This document shows positions 9,744 through 17,553 of a stretch of 64,000 bases of DNA, piece by piece. The notes beneath the pieces are model-generated. The model did not search any database, was not told where the DNA came from, and saw only the letters and a list, made by a program, of their open reading frames with translations. This DNA comes from Lysobacter sp. TY2-98 (GTDB lineage: Bacteria > Pseudomonadota > Gammaproteobacteria > Xanthomonadales > Xanthomonadaceae): NCBI RefSeq assembly GCF_003367355.1, contig NZ_CP031413.1, positions 806,001 to 870,000 of the forward strand, in the 5' to 3' direction. Each line of letters begins with the position of its first letter. The first letter of the stretch is position 1. Made by a program: the position numbers and the translations under genes.

Positions 9744-11875
9744 GGTTCCGCATCGGCCTGCAGGCGCAGTTCTTCGCCATGGTCGGCTTCGCGATCCTCG
9801 CGGCCAGCGCGCTGATGGTGCTGTTCTGGATGCGCCAGCAGGAAGTGCAGACGACGGTCGAAGGGCTGTCGCGCCAGGCCACCGACCAGGTGCTCGACGC
9901 CAACCTGCGTCGTCGCGCGGACGGCACCGCCGAGCAGCTCGCGAAGGCGCTGGTCAATCCGCTGTACTACTTCGACCTCGACGCGGTCGGCGATCTCGCC
10001 AAGAGCACGCTTCGCCAGCCGGGCGTGCGCTACGTGCTGGTGTACGACGCCGACGGCAACATCCTCCACGACGGCACGGCGGACATCCCCACTTATGGCC
10101 GGCGCATGGACGATGCGCTCGCGTTCGAGGCGATCGGCGCGCGCGAACTGCATGCGCAGACGACGCGCGACATCCTCGACGTGTCGGCGCCGATCCTGAT
10201 CGGCGGGTCTCGGCTCGGCGGTGTGCGCGTCGGTTTCGATCGCACCGAAGGCCGCGATTTCCAGCAGGCGGCGATGACGCAGCTGCGTCAGCAGATCCGC
10301 GATCTGGGCCATCGCCAGCTGCTCGCGATCCTGCTGCTGAGTGCGGCGCTGCTCGCGCTCGGTGGCGTCGTACTGGCGCTGATCCAGCGCACGTTGGTGC
10401 ATCCGATCGGCGAGCTCGCGGATTCGGCGCGTGCGATCGAGGCAGGGCATTTCGATACGGGCATGCCCGTGAGTCGTCGCAAGGACGAACTCGGCGATCT
10501 GGTGCGTGCGTTCGGCCGCATGAGTTACAGCGTCGCGCGCCATGATCGCGAGATCCGCCGCATGGCCTACACCGACGCGCTGACCGGCCTCGCGAACCGC
10601 CTGGCGTTCCGCGAGATGCTCGATGCGCGCCTCATGCAGCTCAACGGCGCCGGTCGCGAGCTCGCGCTGCTGTTCGCCGATGCGGACGACTTCAAGCGCA
10701 TCAACGACACGCTCGGCCATGACGCCGGCGACGAAGTGTTGCTGCAGTTCGCGCACCGCATCTCCGACACCGTGGCCGAGATGGGCGGTGCCGATGCGCG
10801 GGTCGCGCGTTTCGGCGGCGACGAGTTCGTGATCCTCGTCGAGGACGGCGACGTGCGCGCCGGCGCGACGCAGCTCGCCGAACGCCTCGTGCAGGTGCTG
10901 TCCGAGCCGCTGGTGGTACAGGGCAGGCAGGTGTTCCTCGGCACGTCGGTGGGCGTGACGCTCTACCCCGAGGATGCTGACGGTGCGACGGCGCTGCTCA
11001 AGAACGGCGACATCGCGATGTACCAGGCGAAAGTCGCGGGCAAGAACTGCTACCGCTTCTACAGCCGCGCCATGAATGAGGCGGTGGAGCGCCGTGTGCA
11101 TCTCGAGAACGAGCTGCGCGGGGCATGGGACCGCGGCGAGCTGCGTCTCGTCTACCAGCCCGTGTATCGCCTCGCGGACCAGCGTCTCGTCGGTGCGGAA
11201 GCGCTGCTGCGCTGGCGTCATCACGAGCAGGGCGTCATCGCGCCGTCGGTCTTCATCGACGTCGCGGAGCAGAGCGGCCTGATCGACACGATCGGGCCGC
11301 AGGTCATGCGCGCGGCGTGTGGCGACGCGGTGCTGTGGGAGCAGGCGCGTGCGGCCGACGCCGAACCGCTGTTCGTCTCCGTCAACGTCTCGCCGCGCCA
11401 GCTGCGCAGTGGCGACCTCGCGCGCATGGTGGAAGCGAGCCTCCGCGATGCCGGGCTCTCGCCGGACCAGTTGCACATCGAACTCACCGAGACCGCGGTG
11501 ATCAGCGACGAAGCGCATGCGAGCCAACTGCTCACGCGCCTGCGGTCGCTGGGCGTGAAGGTATGGCTGGACGATTTCGGCACCGGGTTCTCGGGCCTGA
11601 GCCACCTGCGCCGCGTGCCCGTCGATGGCGTCAAGATCGACCGCAGCTTCGTCGCCGACGTGCTGCGCGATCCCGACGATCTCGCGCTCACCACCGCGAT
11701 CATCGCGATGGCGCATTCGCTGGGTATCACCGTCGTCGCCGAAGGCGTCGAGAAGGAGGGCCAGTACGCGCTGCTGCGCGAGCGCCGCTGCGATCTGGCG
11801 CAGGGCTACTGGCTGGGCCATCCGCTGGAGATGGAGGAATTCCTTGCCCTGGTGGCAGAGGAAGTCGTCGCCTGA
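9740..11875 (+). CDS. membrane GGDEF-EAL protein (c-di-GMP synthesis/breakdown)
   Basis: Bifunctional-type c-di-GMP enzyme of 711 residues. A membrane helix (about 8-28), a periplasmic sensor of about 165 residues, a second helix (about 195-217) and a HAMP region (HPIGELADSARAIEAG) lead to a GGDEF domain (about 275-440, intact RFGGDEFVIL) and an EAL domain (about 460-705, EALLRW, DDFGTGFSGL, EGVEKEG). Both active-site cores look intact. No RxxD inhibitory site lies five residues before GGDEF. The start overlaps the binding-protein stop as ATGA, so the two are translationally coupled. Whether cyclase or phosphodiesterase activity dominates cannot be read from sequence. Confidence 0.93.
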   Translation: MRFRIGLQAQFFAMVGFAILAASALMVLFWMRQQEVQTTVEGLSRQATDQVLDANLRRRADGTAEQLAKALVNPLYYFDLDAVGDLAKSTLRQPGVRYVLVYDADGNILHDGTADIPTYGRRMDDALAFEAIGARELHAQTTRDILDVSAPILIGGSRLGGVRVGFDRTEGRDFQQAAMTQLRQQIRDLGHRQLLAILLLSAALLALGGVVLALIQRTLVHPIGELADSARAIEAGHFDTGMPVSRRKDELGDLVRAFGRMSYSVARHDREIRRMAYTDALTGLANRLAFREMLDARLMQLNGAGRELALLFADADDFKRINDTLGHDAGDEVLLQFAHRISDTVAEMGGADARVARFGGDEFVILVEDGDVRAGATQLAERLVQVLSEPLVVQGRQVFLGTSVGVTLYPEDADGATALLKNGDIAMYQAKVAGKNCYRFYSRAMNEAVERRVHLENELRGAWDRGELRLVYQPVYRLADQRLVGAEALLRWRHHEQGVIAPSVFIDVAEQSGLIDTIGPQVMRAACGDAVLWEQARAADAEPLFVSVNVSPRQLRSGDLARMVEASLRDAGLSPDQLHIELTETAVISDEAHASQLLTRLRSLGVKVWLDDFGTGFSGLSHLRRVPVDGVKIDRSFVADVLRDPDDLALTTAIIAMAHSLGITVVAEGVEKEGQYALLRERRCDLAQGYWLGHPLEMEEFLALVAEEVVA

Positions 11876-11876
11876 G

Positions 11877-12506
11877 TCAAAAGTACTGCGCGGCCATTCG
11901 CGCAAGGCTTCCCGACAGCAGGCCGAACACCACGATCGACGCGATCGCGCCCGCCCAGGCGACGAGCATCAGCACACCGTCGCGTTCTAGGAAGGCCAGC
12001 GCGAACAGCAGCACCAGCACGCCCAATGCGTAATTGGTGAAGGGAATCGGCAGCGTGAGCAGCAGGCCCGTCACCAGCACGAGCAGGCCGGTGACGATGC
12101 CTGGCAGCCAGTGATCGAGCAGCACCTCGGCGCGTGGGCGTACGACGCGCTCCAGGCGTGCGAGCCAGGGGGCGATGCGATCGCGCAGGTGCACCAATGT
12201 GGTCGGGCGCGGACTGCGGCGGCCGATGAACTTCGGCAGCCAGGGGCGCTGCAGGCGCACGACGAGCTGCACGCCGACCAGCCCCACCAGCGGTCCGCTG
12301 AGGCCGCCCGCGAGTCCGGGAATCGGAATGAACGCCGGCGCCGCGGCGGCCATCAGCAACATGCCGAACGCGCGGTCGCCGAGGCCCGCGAAGAGTTCGG
12401 CGAAGGTAAGCCTGTGGGTCGACGCCGCGTCGGCGAATCCGTCGAGCAGCACGCGGGTGCTGCGATCGTGGTCGCCGTCAGCCGGATCGTGCATCGTCGC
12501 CTTCAT
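11877..12506 (-). CDS. ExoD-family exopolysaccharide-related membrane protein
   Basis: Belongs to the ExoD family, first linked to exopolysaccharide production in rhizobia; its molecular role is unsettled. The 209-residue protein has the family N-terminal pattern LTFAELFAGLGDRAFGMLLM, then AAPAFIPIPG and three to four membrane segments in the C-terminal half (LPGIVTGLLVLVTGLLLTLP, YALGVLVLLFALAFL, AGAIASIVVFGLL). Its stop codon is one base from that of the GGDEF-EAL gene on the other strand. Its start overlaps the end of the CNNM gene upstream by 29 bases, so it is probably its operon partner. Confidence 0.85.
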   Translation of the reverse strand: MKATMHDPADGDHDRSTRVLLDGFADAASTHRLTFAELFAGLGDRAFGMLLMAAAAPAFIPIPGLAGGLSGPLVGLVGVQLVVRLQRPWLPKFIGRRSPRPTTLVHLRDRIAPWLARLERVVRPRAEVLLDHWLPGIVTGLLVLVTGLLLTLPIPFTNYALGVLVLLFALAFLERDGVLMLVAWAGAIASIVVFGLLSGSLARMAAQYF

Positions 12507-13794
12507 TCTCGGACGACACGCGCTGCATCAGCAGTTTGTCGACGCGCGGTCCGTCCAGGTCGATCACCTCGATGCGCCAGCCGTTCCATTCGAAGTGCTC
12601 GCCGGCGTGTGGAATACGCCCGAATTGAGCGATCACCATGCCTGCGGCGGTGTGGAAGTCGTGTTCGTCCTCGCCTGGCAGCTCGCCGGCACCCAGCAGC
12701 TCGCGCAGTTCCTCGACACCGAGCGAGCCGTCGACCAGCAGTGAACCGTCGTCGCGCACGACGATGCCGCTCGGGCGTTCGTCGCTGTCGTTCTGGATAC
12801 GTCCGATCACCGCACCCATCAGGTCGTTGACCGTCACCAGGCCGCTGATGTCGCCGTATTCGTCCACGACCAGCGCGAGCGACTGCTGCTCTTCGCGGAA
12901 GATCTCGAGAAGCTTGAGCGCGGGCGTCGACTCCGACACGAACAGCGGTTCGCGCAGGCTTTCGAAGAGCGCCGGCATCTGGCCGCGGCCGATCGCCCGC
13001 AGCAGCGACTTCGCTTCGAGAATGCCGACCACGTCCGAGTCGCTGCCGCGATAGACCGGAAAGCGCGAGAAGGGCGCCTCATGCAGTGCCTCGAGGTTTT
13101 CCGCGGGCTCGGCGGAAGCGTCCAGCCAGACGATGCGCGTGCGGGGCGTCATCAGGCTTTCGGTGGTGCGGTCGCCGAGGCTGAGCACGCGATTCATCAT
13201 CTTGCGCTCGTCGGCATCGATCACGCCCTGCTCGTGGCCTTCGCTCACCAGCATGCGGATCTCTTCTTCGGTCACCGCTTCGTCGCCGCTGTCGCCCAGA
13301 CGCAGCAAACGCAGGAGCAGGCGCGTCGAGGTCGAGAGCAGCACGACGAAGGGCTTCGCCAGCTTCGCGAAGAAATCCATGGGGTAGGCGACGAGCGCCG
13401 CGATCGACTCGGGCCGCAGCGTGCCGATGCGCTTGGGCACCAGCTCGCCCACTAGGCCGAAGAAGAACAGCACGACGAGGAAGCCGCTGGCGCGCCCGAT
13501 GTAGGTGGCGTAGGGCGCGAGCGAAGGAACGTCGCGCAGCGGTTCGGCGATCTTCTCGCCCATGGACTCGCCACCGAAGTAGCCGGTGAGCAGGCTGAGC
13601 AGCGTGATCCACAGCTGCACGGCGGACAGGAAGCTCTCGGGCGACTCCGCGAGCTCCAGCGCCTTGTGCGCGCGCGAACTCGTCGACGCCATGTGGCGCA
13701 GGCGGCTCTTGCGCGAGGTCATCACCGCCATCTCCGACATCGCGAAGAAGGCGTTGAACACCACCAGCAGGAGGACGATCAGCAGGTCACGCAC
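12478..13794 (-). CDS. CNNM/CBS-domain membrane protein (YfjD/CorC-type, 'hemolysin' family)
   Basis: DUF21-type membrane protein related to CNNM/CorB Mg transporters; the old hemolysin name is not evidence of toxicity. It has 438 residues: an N-terminal DUF21 domain with about four membrane helices (about 1-180, starting LLIVLLLVVFNAFFAMSEMA), two CBS motifs (about 205-330; LMTPRTRIVWLD and SLALVVDEYGDISGLVTVNDL), and a C-terminal CorC_HlyC domain (about 345-435). The start codon is GTG, with no strong ribosome-binding site. A TGnTAAGAT promoter-like element lies about 115 bases upstream. Mg or Co efflux/uptake is possible but not shown. Confidence 0.9.
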   Translation of the reverse strand: MRDLLIVLLLVVFNAFFAMSEMAVMTSRKSRLRHMASTSSRAHKALELAESPESFLSAVQLWITLLSLLTGYFGGESMGEKIAEPLRDVPSLAPYATYIGRASGFLVVLFFFGLVGELVPKRIGTLRPESIAALVAYPMDFFAKLAKPFVVLLSTSTRLLLRLLRLGDSGDEAVTEEEIRMLVSEGHEQGVIDADERKMMNRVLSLGDRTTESLMTPRTRIVWLDASAEPAENLEALHEAPFSRFPVYRGSDSDVVGILEAKSLLRAIGRGQMPALFESLREPLFVSESTPALKLLEIFREEQQSLALVVDEYGDISGLVTVNDLMGAVIGRIQNDSDERPSGIVVRDDGSLLVDGSLGVEELRELLGAGELPGEDEHDFHTAAGMVIAQFGRIPHAGEHFEWNGWRIEVIDLDGPRVDKLLMQRVSSENEGDDARSG

Positions 13795-13906
13795 GGACGG
13801 GGTCCCGGTCGGGGCGGTCGCGGTGCGTGCCGAGGGCCGGGCCGGCCTGGGCGGGACGGCGGGTCCACACTGCGGATGGGGAAGGGGGAGGCTTCAAGCG
13901 GGCGCG

Positions 13907-13915
13907 ATCTTAGCA
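13907..13915 (-). promoter_or_regulatory. extended -10 promoter element for the CNNM-exoD genes
   Basis: On the minus strand this reads TGCTAAGAT, an extended -10 of TG, one base, and TAAGAT. It would give a leader of roughly 100 bases. No clear -35 is seen. Confidence 0.4.
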
Positions 13916-13973
13916 GGTGGCGAGACGCCGCCCCCGTGAACGTGGCGGGGACGCGCTATTCCACACCGTCCGT

Positions 13974-13982
13974 TGTCATAAT
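13974..13982 (+). promoter_or_regulatory. extended -10 promoter element for the phoU-like/pit operon
   Basis: TGTCATAAT lies 29 bases before the start of the PhoU-like gene. It has the same TGnCATAAT form as the element before yajC. No clear -35 box is present and I saw no PHO box. Confidence 0.4.
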
Positions 13983-14011
13983 TCCGCGATTCGAACGCCC
14001 GAGAGACCCGC

Positions 14012-14638
14012 ATGTTCTCCCTCCAGACGATCTTCGGCCAAGGCAAGCAGTTCTACGCGCTGCTCGAGGAAGCCGCCGTCGCCGCGCACGACAGCACCAA
14101 GGCACTGCACGCGATGCTGCGCGAATCGGCCGGCCAGCCGACGCTCGACGTGTTCAAGCTCACGCGCCAGCGCGAGCGCGCCGCGTCGGACAAGATCCGC
14201 CACGAGCTGGTGAACAGCTTCATCACCCCGATCGAGCGCGAGGACATCGAAGCGTTGGCGTCCGCGCTGTACAAGATTCCGAAGCAGGTCGAGAAGTTCG
14301 CCGATCGCTATTCGATGGCGCTGCGCCACCTGCAGGGCATCGACTTCGCGCCCCGTGCCGCGATGCTCGAGAAGGCGGCGGGTGTGGTGGTCGAGATGGT
14401 CCAGGCGCTGCCGGCGATGAAGCTGGAAACGATGAAGGGCCTCAGCGACCGCCTGCGTTCGATCGAGAACGAAGCCGACCGCCTGATGCTCGAGCTGTAT
14501 CGCGACATCTATTCCGGCCGCCTCGACGCGCAGCAGATGTTCCTGCTCAAGGAGTTCTTCGAGATCCTCGAGAAGGCCATCGACCGCTGCCAGGAAGCCG
14601 GCGTCGTCGCCTACGAAATCGTGCTGAAGAACTCCTGA
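14012..14638 (+). CDS. PhoU-like DUF47 (TIGR00153) protein, Pit accessory
   Basis: All-helical DUF47 protein distantly related to PhoU, almost always encoded beside a Pit transporter and thought to control it. The 208 residues match the family length. Visible family segments include FGQGKQFYALLEEAA at the N-terminus, the metal-site-like helix ERAASDKIRHELVNSFITPIEREDIEAL near residue 52, and FFEILEKAIDRCQEAGVVAYEIVLKN at the end. It is 10 bases upstream of the transporter gene. Confidence 0.92.
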   Translation: MFSLQTIFGQGKQFYALLEEAAVAAHDSTKALHAMLRESAGQPTLDVFKLTRQRERAASDKIRHELVNSFITPIEREDIEALASALYKIPKQVEKFADRYSMALRHLQGIDFAPRAAMLEKAAGVVVEMVQALPAMKLETMKGLSDRLRSIENEADRLMLELYRDIYSGRLDAQQMFLLKEFFEILEKAIDRCQEAGVVAYEIVLKNS

Positions 14639-14648
14639 GGCGACGCCG

Positions 14649-15776
14649 ATGCTGACCCTCGTGCTGGTCGTCGTGGCCGTTGCGCTCGTCTTCGAGTACA
14701 TCAACGGTTTCCACGACACCGCCAACTCGATCGCGACCGTGGTCGCGACCAAGACCCTGTCGCCGATGCAGGCCGTGATGATGGCGGCGGCGACCAACCT
14801 GTTCGGCGCGCTGTGGGGCACCGCGGTCGCCAAGACGATCACGTCGGGCATCGTCGATGCGCATGTGGTCGATATCACCTCGCAGCTGGTGCTGTGCGCG
14901 CTGATCGGCGGCATCGTCTGGAACCTGATCACGTGGGCGCTCGGCCTGCCGTCGTCGTCGTCGCACGCGCTCATTGGCGGTCTGTGCGGCGCGGCGCTCG
15001 CGGCCGCGCGTGGCAACTGGCACGCGATCATCTGGGCCGAGCACAAGGATCCGTGGTTCAAGAGCGGCGGCGTGCTGTGGAAGGTGATCATCCCGATGGT
15101 GTCGTCGCCGTTGCTGGGCTTCATCGTCGGCTTCGCGGTGATGGGCCTGCTCTACGCGATCATCTCGGGCATGGCATCGGGCGGACGGCTGACGCGTCGC
15201 GCGGCGCGTCCGCGTCCGGTGAACGCGTTCTTCGGCAAGGCGCAGGTCGTCAGCGCCGCGGCGATGGGCTTCGCGCATGGTTCGAACGACGCGCAGAAGA
15301 CGATGGGCATCATCGCCATCGCGCTGCTGGGCGCGCAGTCGGCGGGCACGCTTGACGCGTTGCCGGCGTGGCTTGCATTCCTGCATCCGTCGGCGAATGC
15401 GATCGAACACAAGGACATCGACACCTGGATCAAGGTGTCGTGCGCGCTGGTGATGGCGGCGGGCACCGCAGCGGGTGGCTGGCGCATCATCAAGACGCTG
15501 GGCCACAAGCTCGTGAAGCTGCAGCCGATCAACGGCTTCGCCGCGGAAGCGAGTGCGGCGACGGTGATCCTGACCGCGTCGGCGCTGGGCATCCCGGTGT
15601 CCACGACGCACAACATCTCCGCGACGATCATGGGTGTCGGCACCGCGAAGCGCTCGAACGCGATCCGCTGGACCGTCGTCGAACGCATGGTCTGGGCGTG
15701 GATCCTCACGATTCCCGCGGCCGGCGGCATCGCGTGGCTGTCGTACGAGGCGCTGCGCGCGTTGGGCTGGGCCTGA
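14649..15776 (+). CDS. pit: Pit-family inorganic phosphate transporter
   Basis: Low-affinity, proton-coupled carrier of metal-phosphate in the inner membrane. The 375-residue protein has about ten membrane segments and the two inverted repeats with the family signature: GFHDTANSIATVVATKTLSP near residue 20 and GFAHGSNDAQKTMGIIAIALLG near 213. SSSHALIGGL and STTHNISATIMG are the paired Ser/Thr motifs. It forms a two-gene operon with the PhoU-like protein and is followed by a strong hairpin. Confidence 0.95.
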   Translation: MLTLVLVVVAVALVFEYINGFHDTANSIATVVATKTLSPMQAVMMAAATNLFGALWGTAVAKTITSGIVDAHVVDITSQLVLCALIGGIVWNLITWALGLPSSSSHALIGGLCGAALAAARGNWHAIIWAEHKDPWFKSGGVLWKVIIPMVSSPLLGFIVGFAVMGLLYAIISGMASGGRLTRRAARPRPVNAFFGKAQVVSAAAMGFAHGSNDAQKTMGIIAIALLGAQSAGTLDALPAWLAFLHPSANAIEHKDIDTWIKVSCALVMAAGTAAGGWRIIKTLGHKLVKLQPINGFAAEASAATVILTASALGIPVSTTHNISATIMGVGTAKRSNAIRWTVVERMVWAWILTIPAAGGIAWLSYEALRALGWA

Positions 15777-15782
15777 CGCAAA

Positions 15783-15816
15783 GGAACCCCGGTGGGGCTC
15801 CGACCACCGGGGTTCC
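15783..15816. terminator. 13-bp hairpin after pit
   Basis: Positions 15783-15795 pair perfectly with 15804-15816 around an 8-base loop. There is no long T tract on either strand, so it may be a weak bidirectional terminator or an mRNA 3' stabiliser. A smaller hairpin (15836-15855) follows. The rest of the 184-base gap shows nothing else. Confidence 0.5.
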
Positions 15817-15960
15817 ACCTCCCGAGCGGGAGACGCACTCGCTTCGGTGAGTGCACGGCGGGTGAGCGCCGCGCACTGACGATCCGCCCGAAGCAGTTAG
15901 GCAGACGTCAACACGCTGTTAGGTCGCAGCGCGCGGTTCAGCACGCTGCGTGAGCGTCCA

Positions 15961-16371
15961 TCAGAACAGGTCGCCGCCTGCGGACAGCGTGCGCTCCATG
16001 CGATCGCCGACGCCGCCGATTTCGAGCACGAGACGGTGCACTTCGGCGAGGTCGAGGCCGTCCAGCGGACGGTTTTCGCAGAGCTGCAGATGCGGCACGC
16101 CATCGAGATCACCGATCGCGAGATGGCCGACCTGGCTGTCCCAGTTGAACGTGAGCGCCCGGCGCGGGTCGACGCCCGTCATCGGCGCTACGACCGTGCT
16201 GACGCGCAGGTAGGCGCGTCCATCTTCGTCGGGAATGCGCGTGAGGAAGATGGCCTGGTGACGGCGGCCGTTTTCCAGCGACAGCTCGACGCACACCATC
16301 CCGTCGTCGTGCGTCGTCAGTTCGTGGCCTGCGCCGTCCAGGTACTCGCGGATGTCTTCGAAGTCGCGCAT
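15961..16371 (-). CDS. YbjN-like small protein of unknown function
   Basis: A 136-residue soluble protein starting at ATG 16371, preceded by AAGGAG at good spacing. The composition is acidic, with alternating strands and helices: MRDFEDIREYLDGAG, VCVELSLENGRRHQAIFLTRI, LTFNWDSQVGHLAIGDLDGVPHL, LAEVHRLVLEIGGVGDRME. This layout is like YbjN or the type III chaperone (CesT-like) fold, which is a guess from pattern only. The open frame runs further upstream but crosses the neighbouring divergent gene. Its start is 33 bases from the alkyltransferase-like gene on the other strand. Confidence 0.7.
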   Translation of the reverse strand: MRDFEDIREYLDGAGHELTTHDDGMVCVELSLENGRRHQAIFLTRIPDEDGRAYLRVSTVVAPMTGVDPRRALTFNWDSQVGHLAIGDLDGVPHLQLCENRPLDGLDLAEVHRLVLEIGGVGDRMERTLSAGGDLF

Positions 16372-16392
16372 GGTCAATCTCCTTGTGGCGAC

Positions 16393-16398
16393 TATGCT
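16393..16398 (+). promoter_or_regulatory. possible -10 box for a leaderless ATL mRNA
   Basis: TATGCT ends 6 bases before the ATG at 16405. The gap to the divergent gene is only 33 bases, and no ribosome-binding site is visible on this strand. Confidence 0.35.
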
Positions 16399-16404
16399 AG
16401 CGCC

Positions 16405-16749
16405 ATGTCCGCTCCCGACACGAACGACGCGGCCCGTCGCATATTCGCCGCGATCCGCGCGATCCCGAAAGGCGAGGTCGCGGGCTATGGGGAAGTCGCC
16501 CGTCGCGCGGGCCTGCCGGGTCGTGCACGCATGGTGGCGCGACTGCTGAGCACGTCCGCCGAACCGAACCTGCCGTGGCATCGCGTGCTGCGTTCCGACG
16601 GGCGCATCGCGTTTCCGGACGGCTCGGACGGCTATCGCGAACAGAGCGCGCGCCTACGTGCGGAAGGCGTCCGCGTGCAGTCCGGCAAGGTGGTGGGCAT
16701 GCGCAGGGCTCAGACGCTCGATGAGTCGCTCTGGGGCCCGCCGGAGTGA
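16405..16749 (+). CDS. alkyltransferase-like (ATL) protein, MGMT family
   Basis: DNA-binding homologue of O6-alkylguanine-DNA alkyltransferase. In this 114-residue protein the active-site context is NLPWHRVL near residue 55, with Trp where true methyltransferases have the acceptor Cys of PCHRV, the hallmark of ATL proteins. ATLs recognise O6-alkylguanine and hand it to nucleotide excision repair instead of repairing it themselves. The DNA-binding region with the Tyr-containing KGEVAGYGEVARRAGLPGRARMVARLL is intact. The ATG at 16405 is used; it may be translated from a leaderless mRNA. Confidence 0.9.
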   Translation: MSAPDTNDAARRIFAAIRAIPKGEVAGYGEVARRAGLPGRARMVARLLSTSAEPNLPWHRVLRSDGRIAFPDGSDGYREQSARLRAEGVRVQSGKVVGMRRAQTLDESLWGPPE

Positions 16750-16755
16750 ATGCCG

Positions 16756-16775
16756 CGGCCGCTGCGCAGCGGCCG
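16756..16775. terminator. GC-rich palindrome after the ATL gene
   Basis: A perfect 20-base palindrome begins seven bases after the ATL stop codon and could form an 8-bp stem with a 4-base loop. No T tract follows on the plus strand, so termination here is uncertain. Confidence 0.4.
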
Positions 16776-16829
16776 TGACGACCGTTACTGCAGTGCAGCA
16801 GGTACCATGACGGCTCCCGAGGAGCCGTG

Positions 16830-17501
16830 ATGTTTTCGAAGATTCCGCCCGTCACGCGGGCCCTGTTGATCGCCAACGTCGTGGTGTTCCTGCTGCAATG
16901 GCTGGCGGGCGAATCCGTTCTCGGCGATGTGCTCGACGTGATGCAGCTCTGGCCGATCGGAGCGGGTGATCCGTACGGCGCGCCGTCGTTCATGCCGTGG
17001 CAGCTGCTGACCTATGCCTTCATGCACGGCAGCATCCAGCACCTGTTTTTCAACATGCTCGCGCTGGTGATGTTCGGGTCGCAGGTCGAACACGTCTGGG
17101 GCGCGCGACGCTACCTCGGCTACTACCTCACCTGCGTCGTCGGCGCGGCGATCTGCCAGCTCGCGGTGGGCTACGGCACGATGGCGATGGGCGGCGAGGC
17201 CTATCCCACCGTCGGCGCCTCGGGCGCGATCTTCGGCCTGCTGCTCGCCTACGGCATGCTGTTTCCGCAGCAGCGCGTGATGCTCCTGATCCCGCCGGTG
17301 CCGATGAAGGCGCGCACGCTGGTGATCGTCTACGGCGTGCTCGAGCTGCTGATGGGCATCACCGGCACGATGCCCGGCGTCGCGCACTTCGCGCATCTGG
17401 GCGGCATGCTGTTCGGATGGTTGCTGATCCGCTACTGGCGACGTCGCCCGCCGTCGCGCGGCGGTCGCAACCGGCCACCGAACATCCGCATCGTGCACTG
17501 A
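16830..17501 (+). CDS. rhomboid family intramembrane serine protease
   Basis: Inner-membrane serine protease that cuts within membrane helices. At 223 residues it holds about six membrane segments. The catalytic Ser is in GASGAIFGLLLAYG near residue 132 and the catalytic His in VAHFAHLGGMLFGW near 188. The loop motif WGARRYLGYYLTC and the HGSIQHLFFNMLALVMFG segment (stabilising His and Asn) are also present. The start is ATG 16830 behind GAGGAG; a GTG one codon earlier is possible. The C-terminal tail is Arg/Pro-rich. No substrate is suggested by the neighbours. Confidence 0.95.
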   Translation: MFSKIPPVTRALLIANVVVFLLQWLAGESVLGDVLDVMQLWPIGAGDPYGAPSFMPWQLLTYAFMHGSIQHLFFNMLALVMFGSQVEHVWGARRYLGYYLTCVVGAAICQLAVGYGTMAMGGEAYPTVGASGAIFGLLLAYGMLFPQQRVMLLIPPVPMKARTLVIVYGVLELLMGITGTMPGVAHFAHLGGMLFGWLLIRYWRRRPPSRGGRNRPPNIRIVH

Positions 17502-17503
17502 CG

Positions 17504-17528
17504 AAAACGTCCGCCGAAGCGGGCGTTT
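17504..17528. terminator. bidirectional terminator between rhomboid and M13 genes
   Basis: A 10-bp stem (17505-17514 with 17519-17528, including one G-T pair on the plus strand) encloses CGAA. Flanking A/T tracts allow use by both convergent genes. Confidence 0.6.
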
Positions 17529-17553
17529 CCATTTCAAGCGAAGCGCTCTGCGC

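Noticed and set aside
9524..11905. Open frame of about 790 codons on the minus strand
   Set aside because: It is antisense to the GGDEF-EAL gene, whose motifs are clear. The minus frame shows no motif.
12478..13794. Haemolysin (toxin) role for the CBS-domain protein
   Set aside because: The domain plan is DUF21-CBS-CorC, which is that of metal transport proteins. The hemolysin label in the family name is historical.
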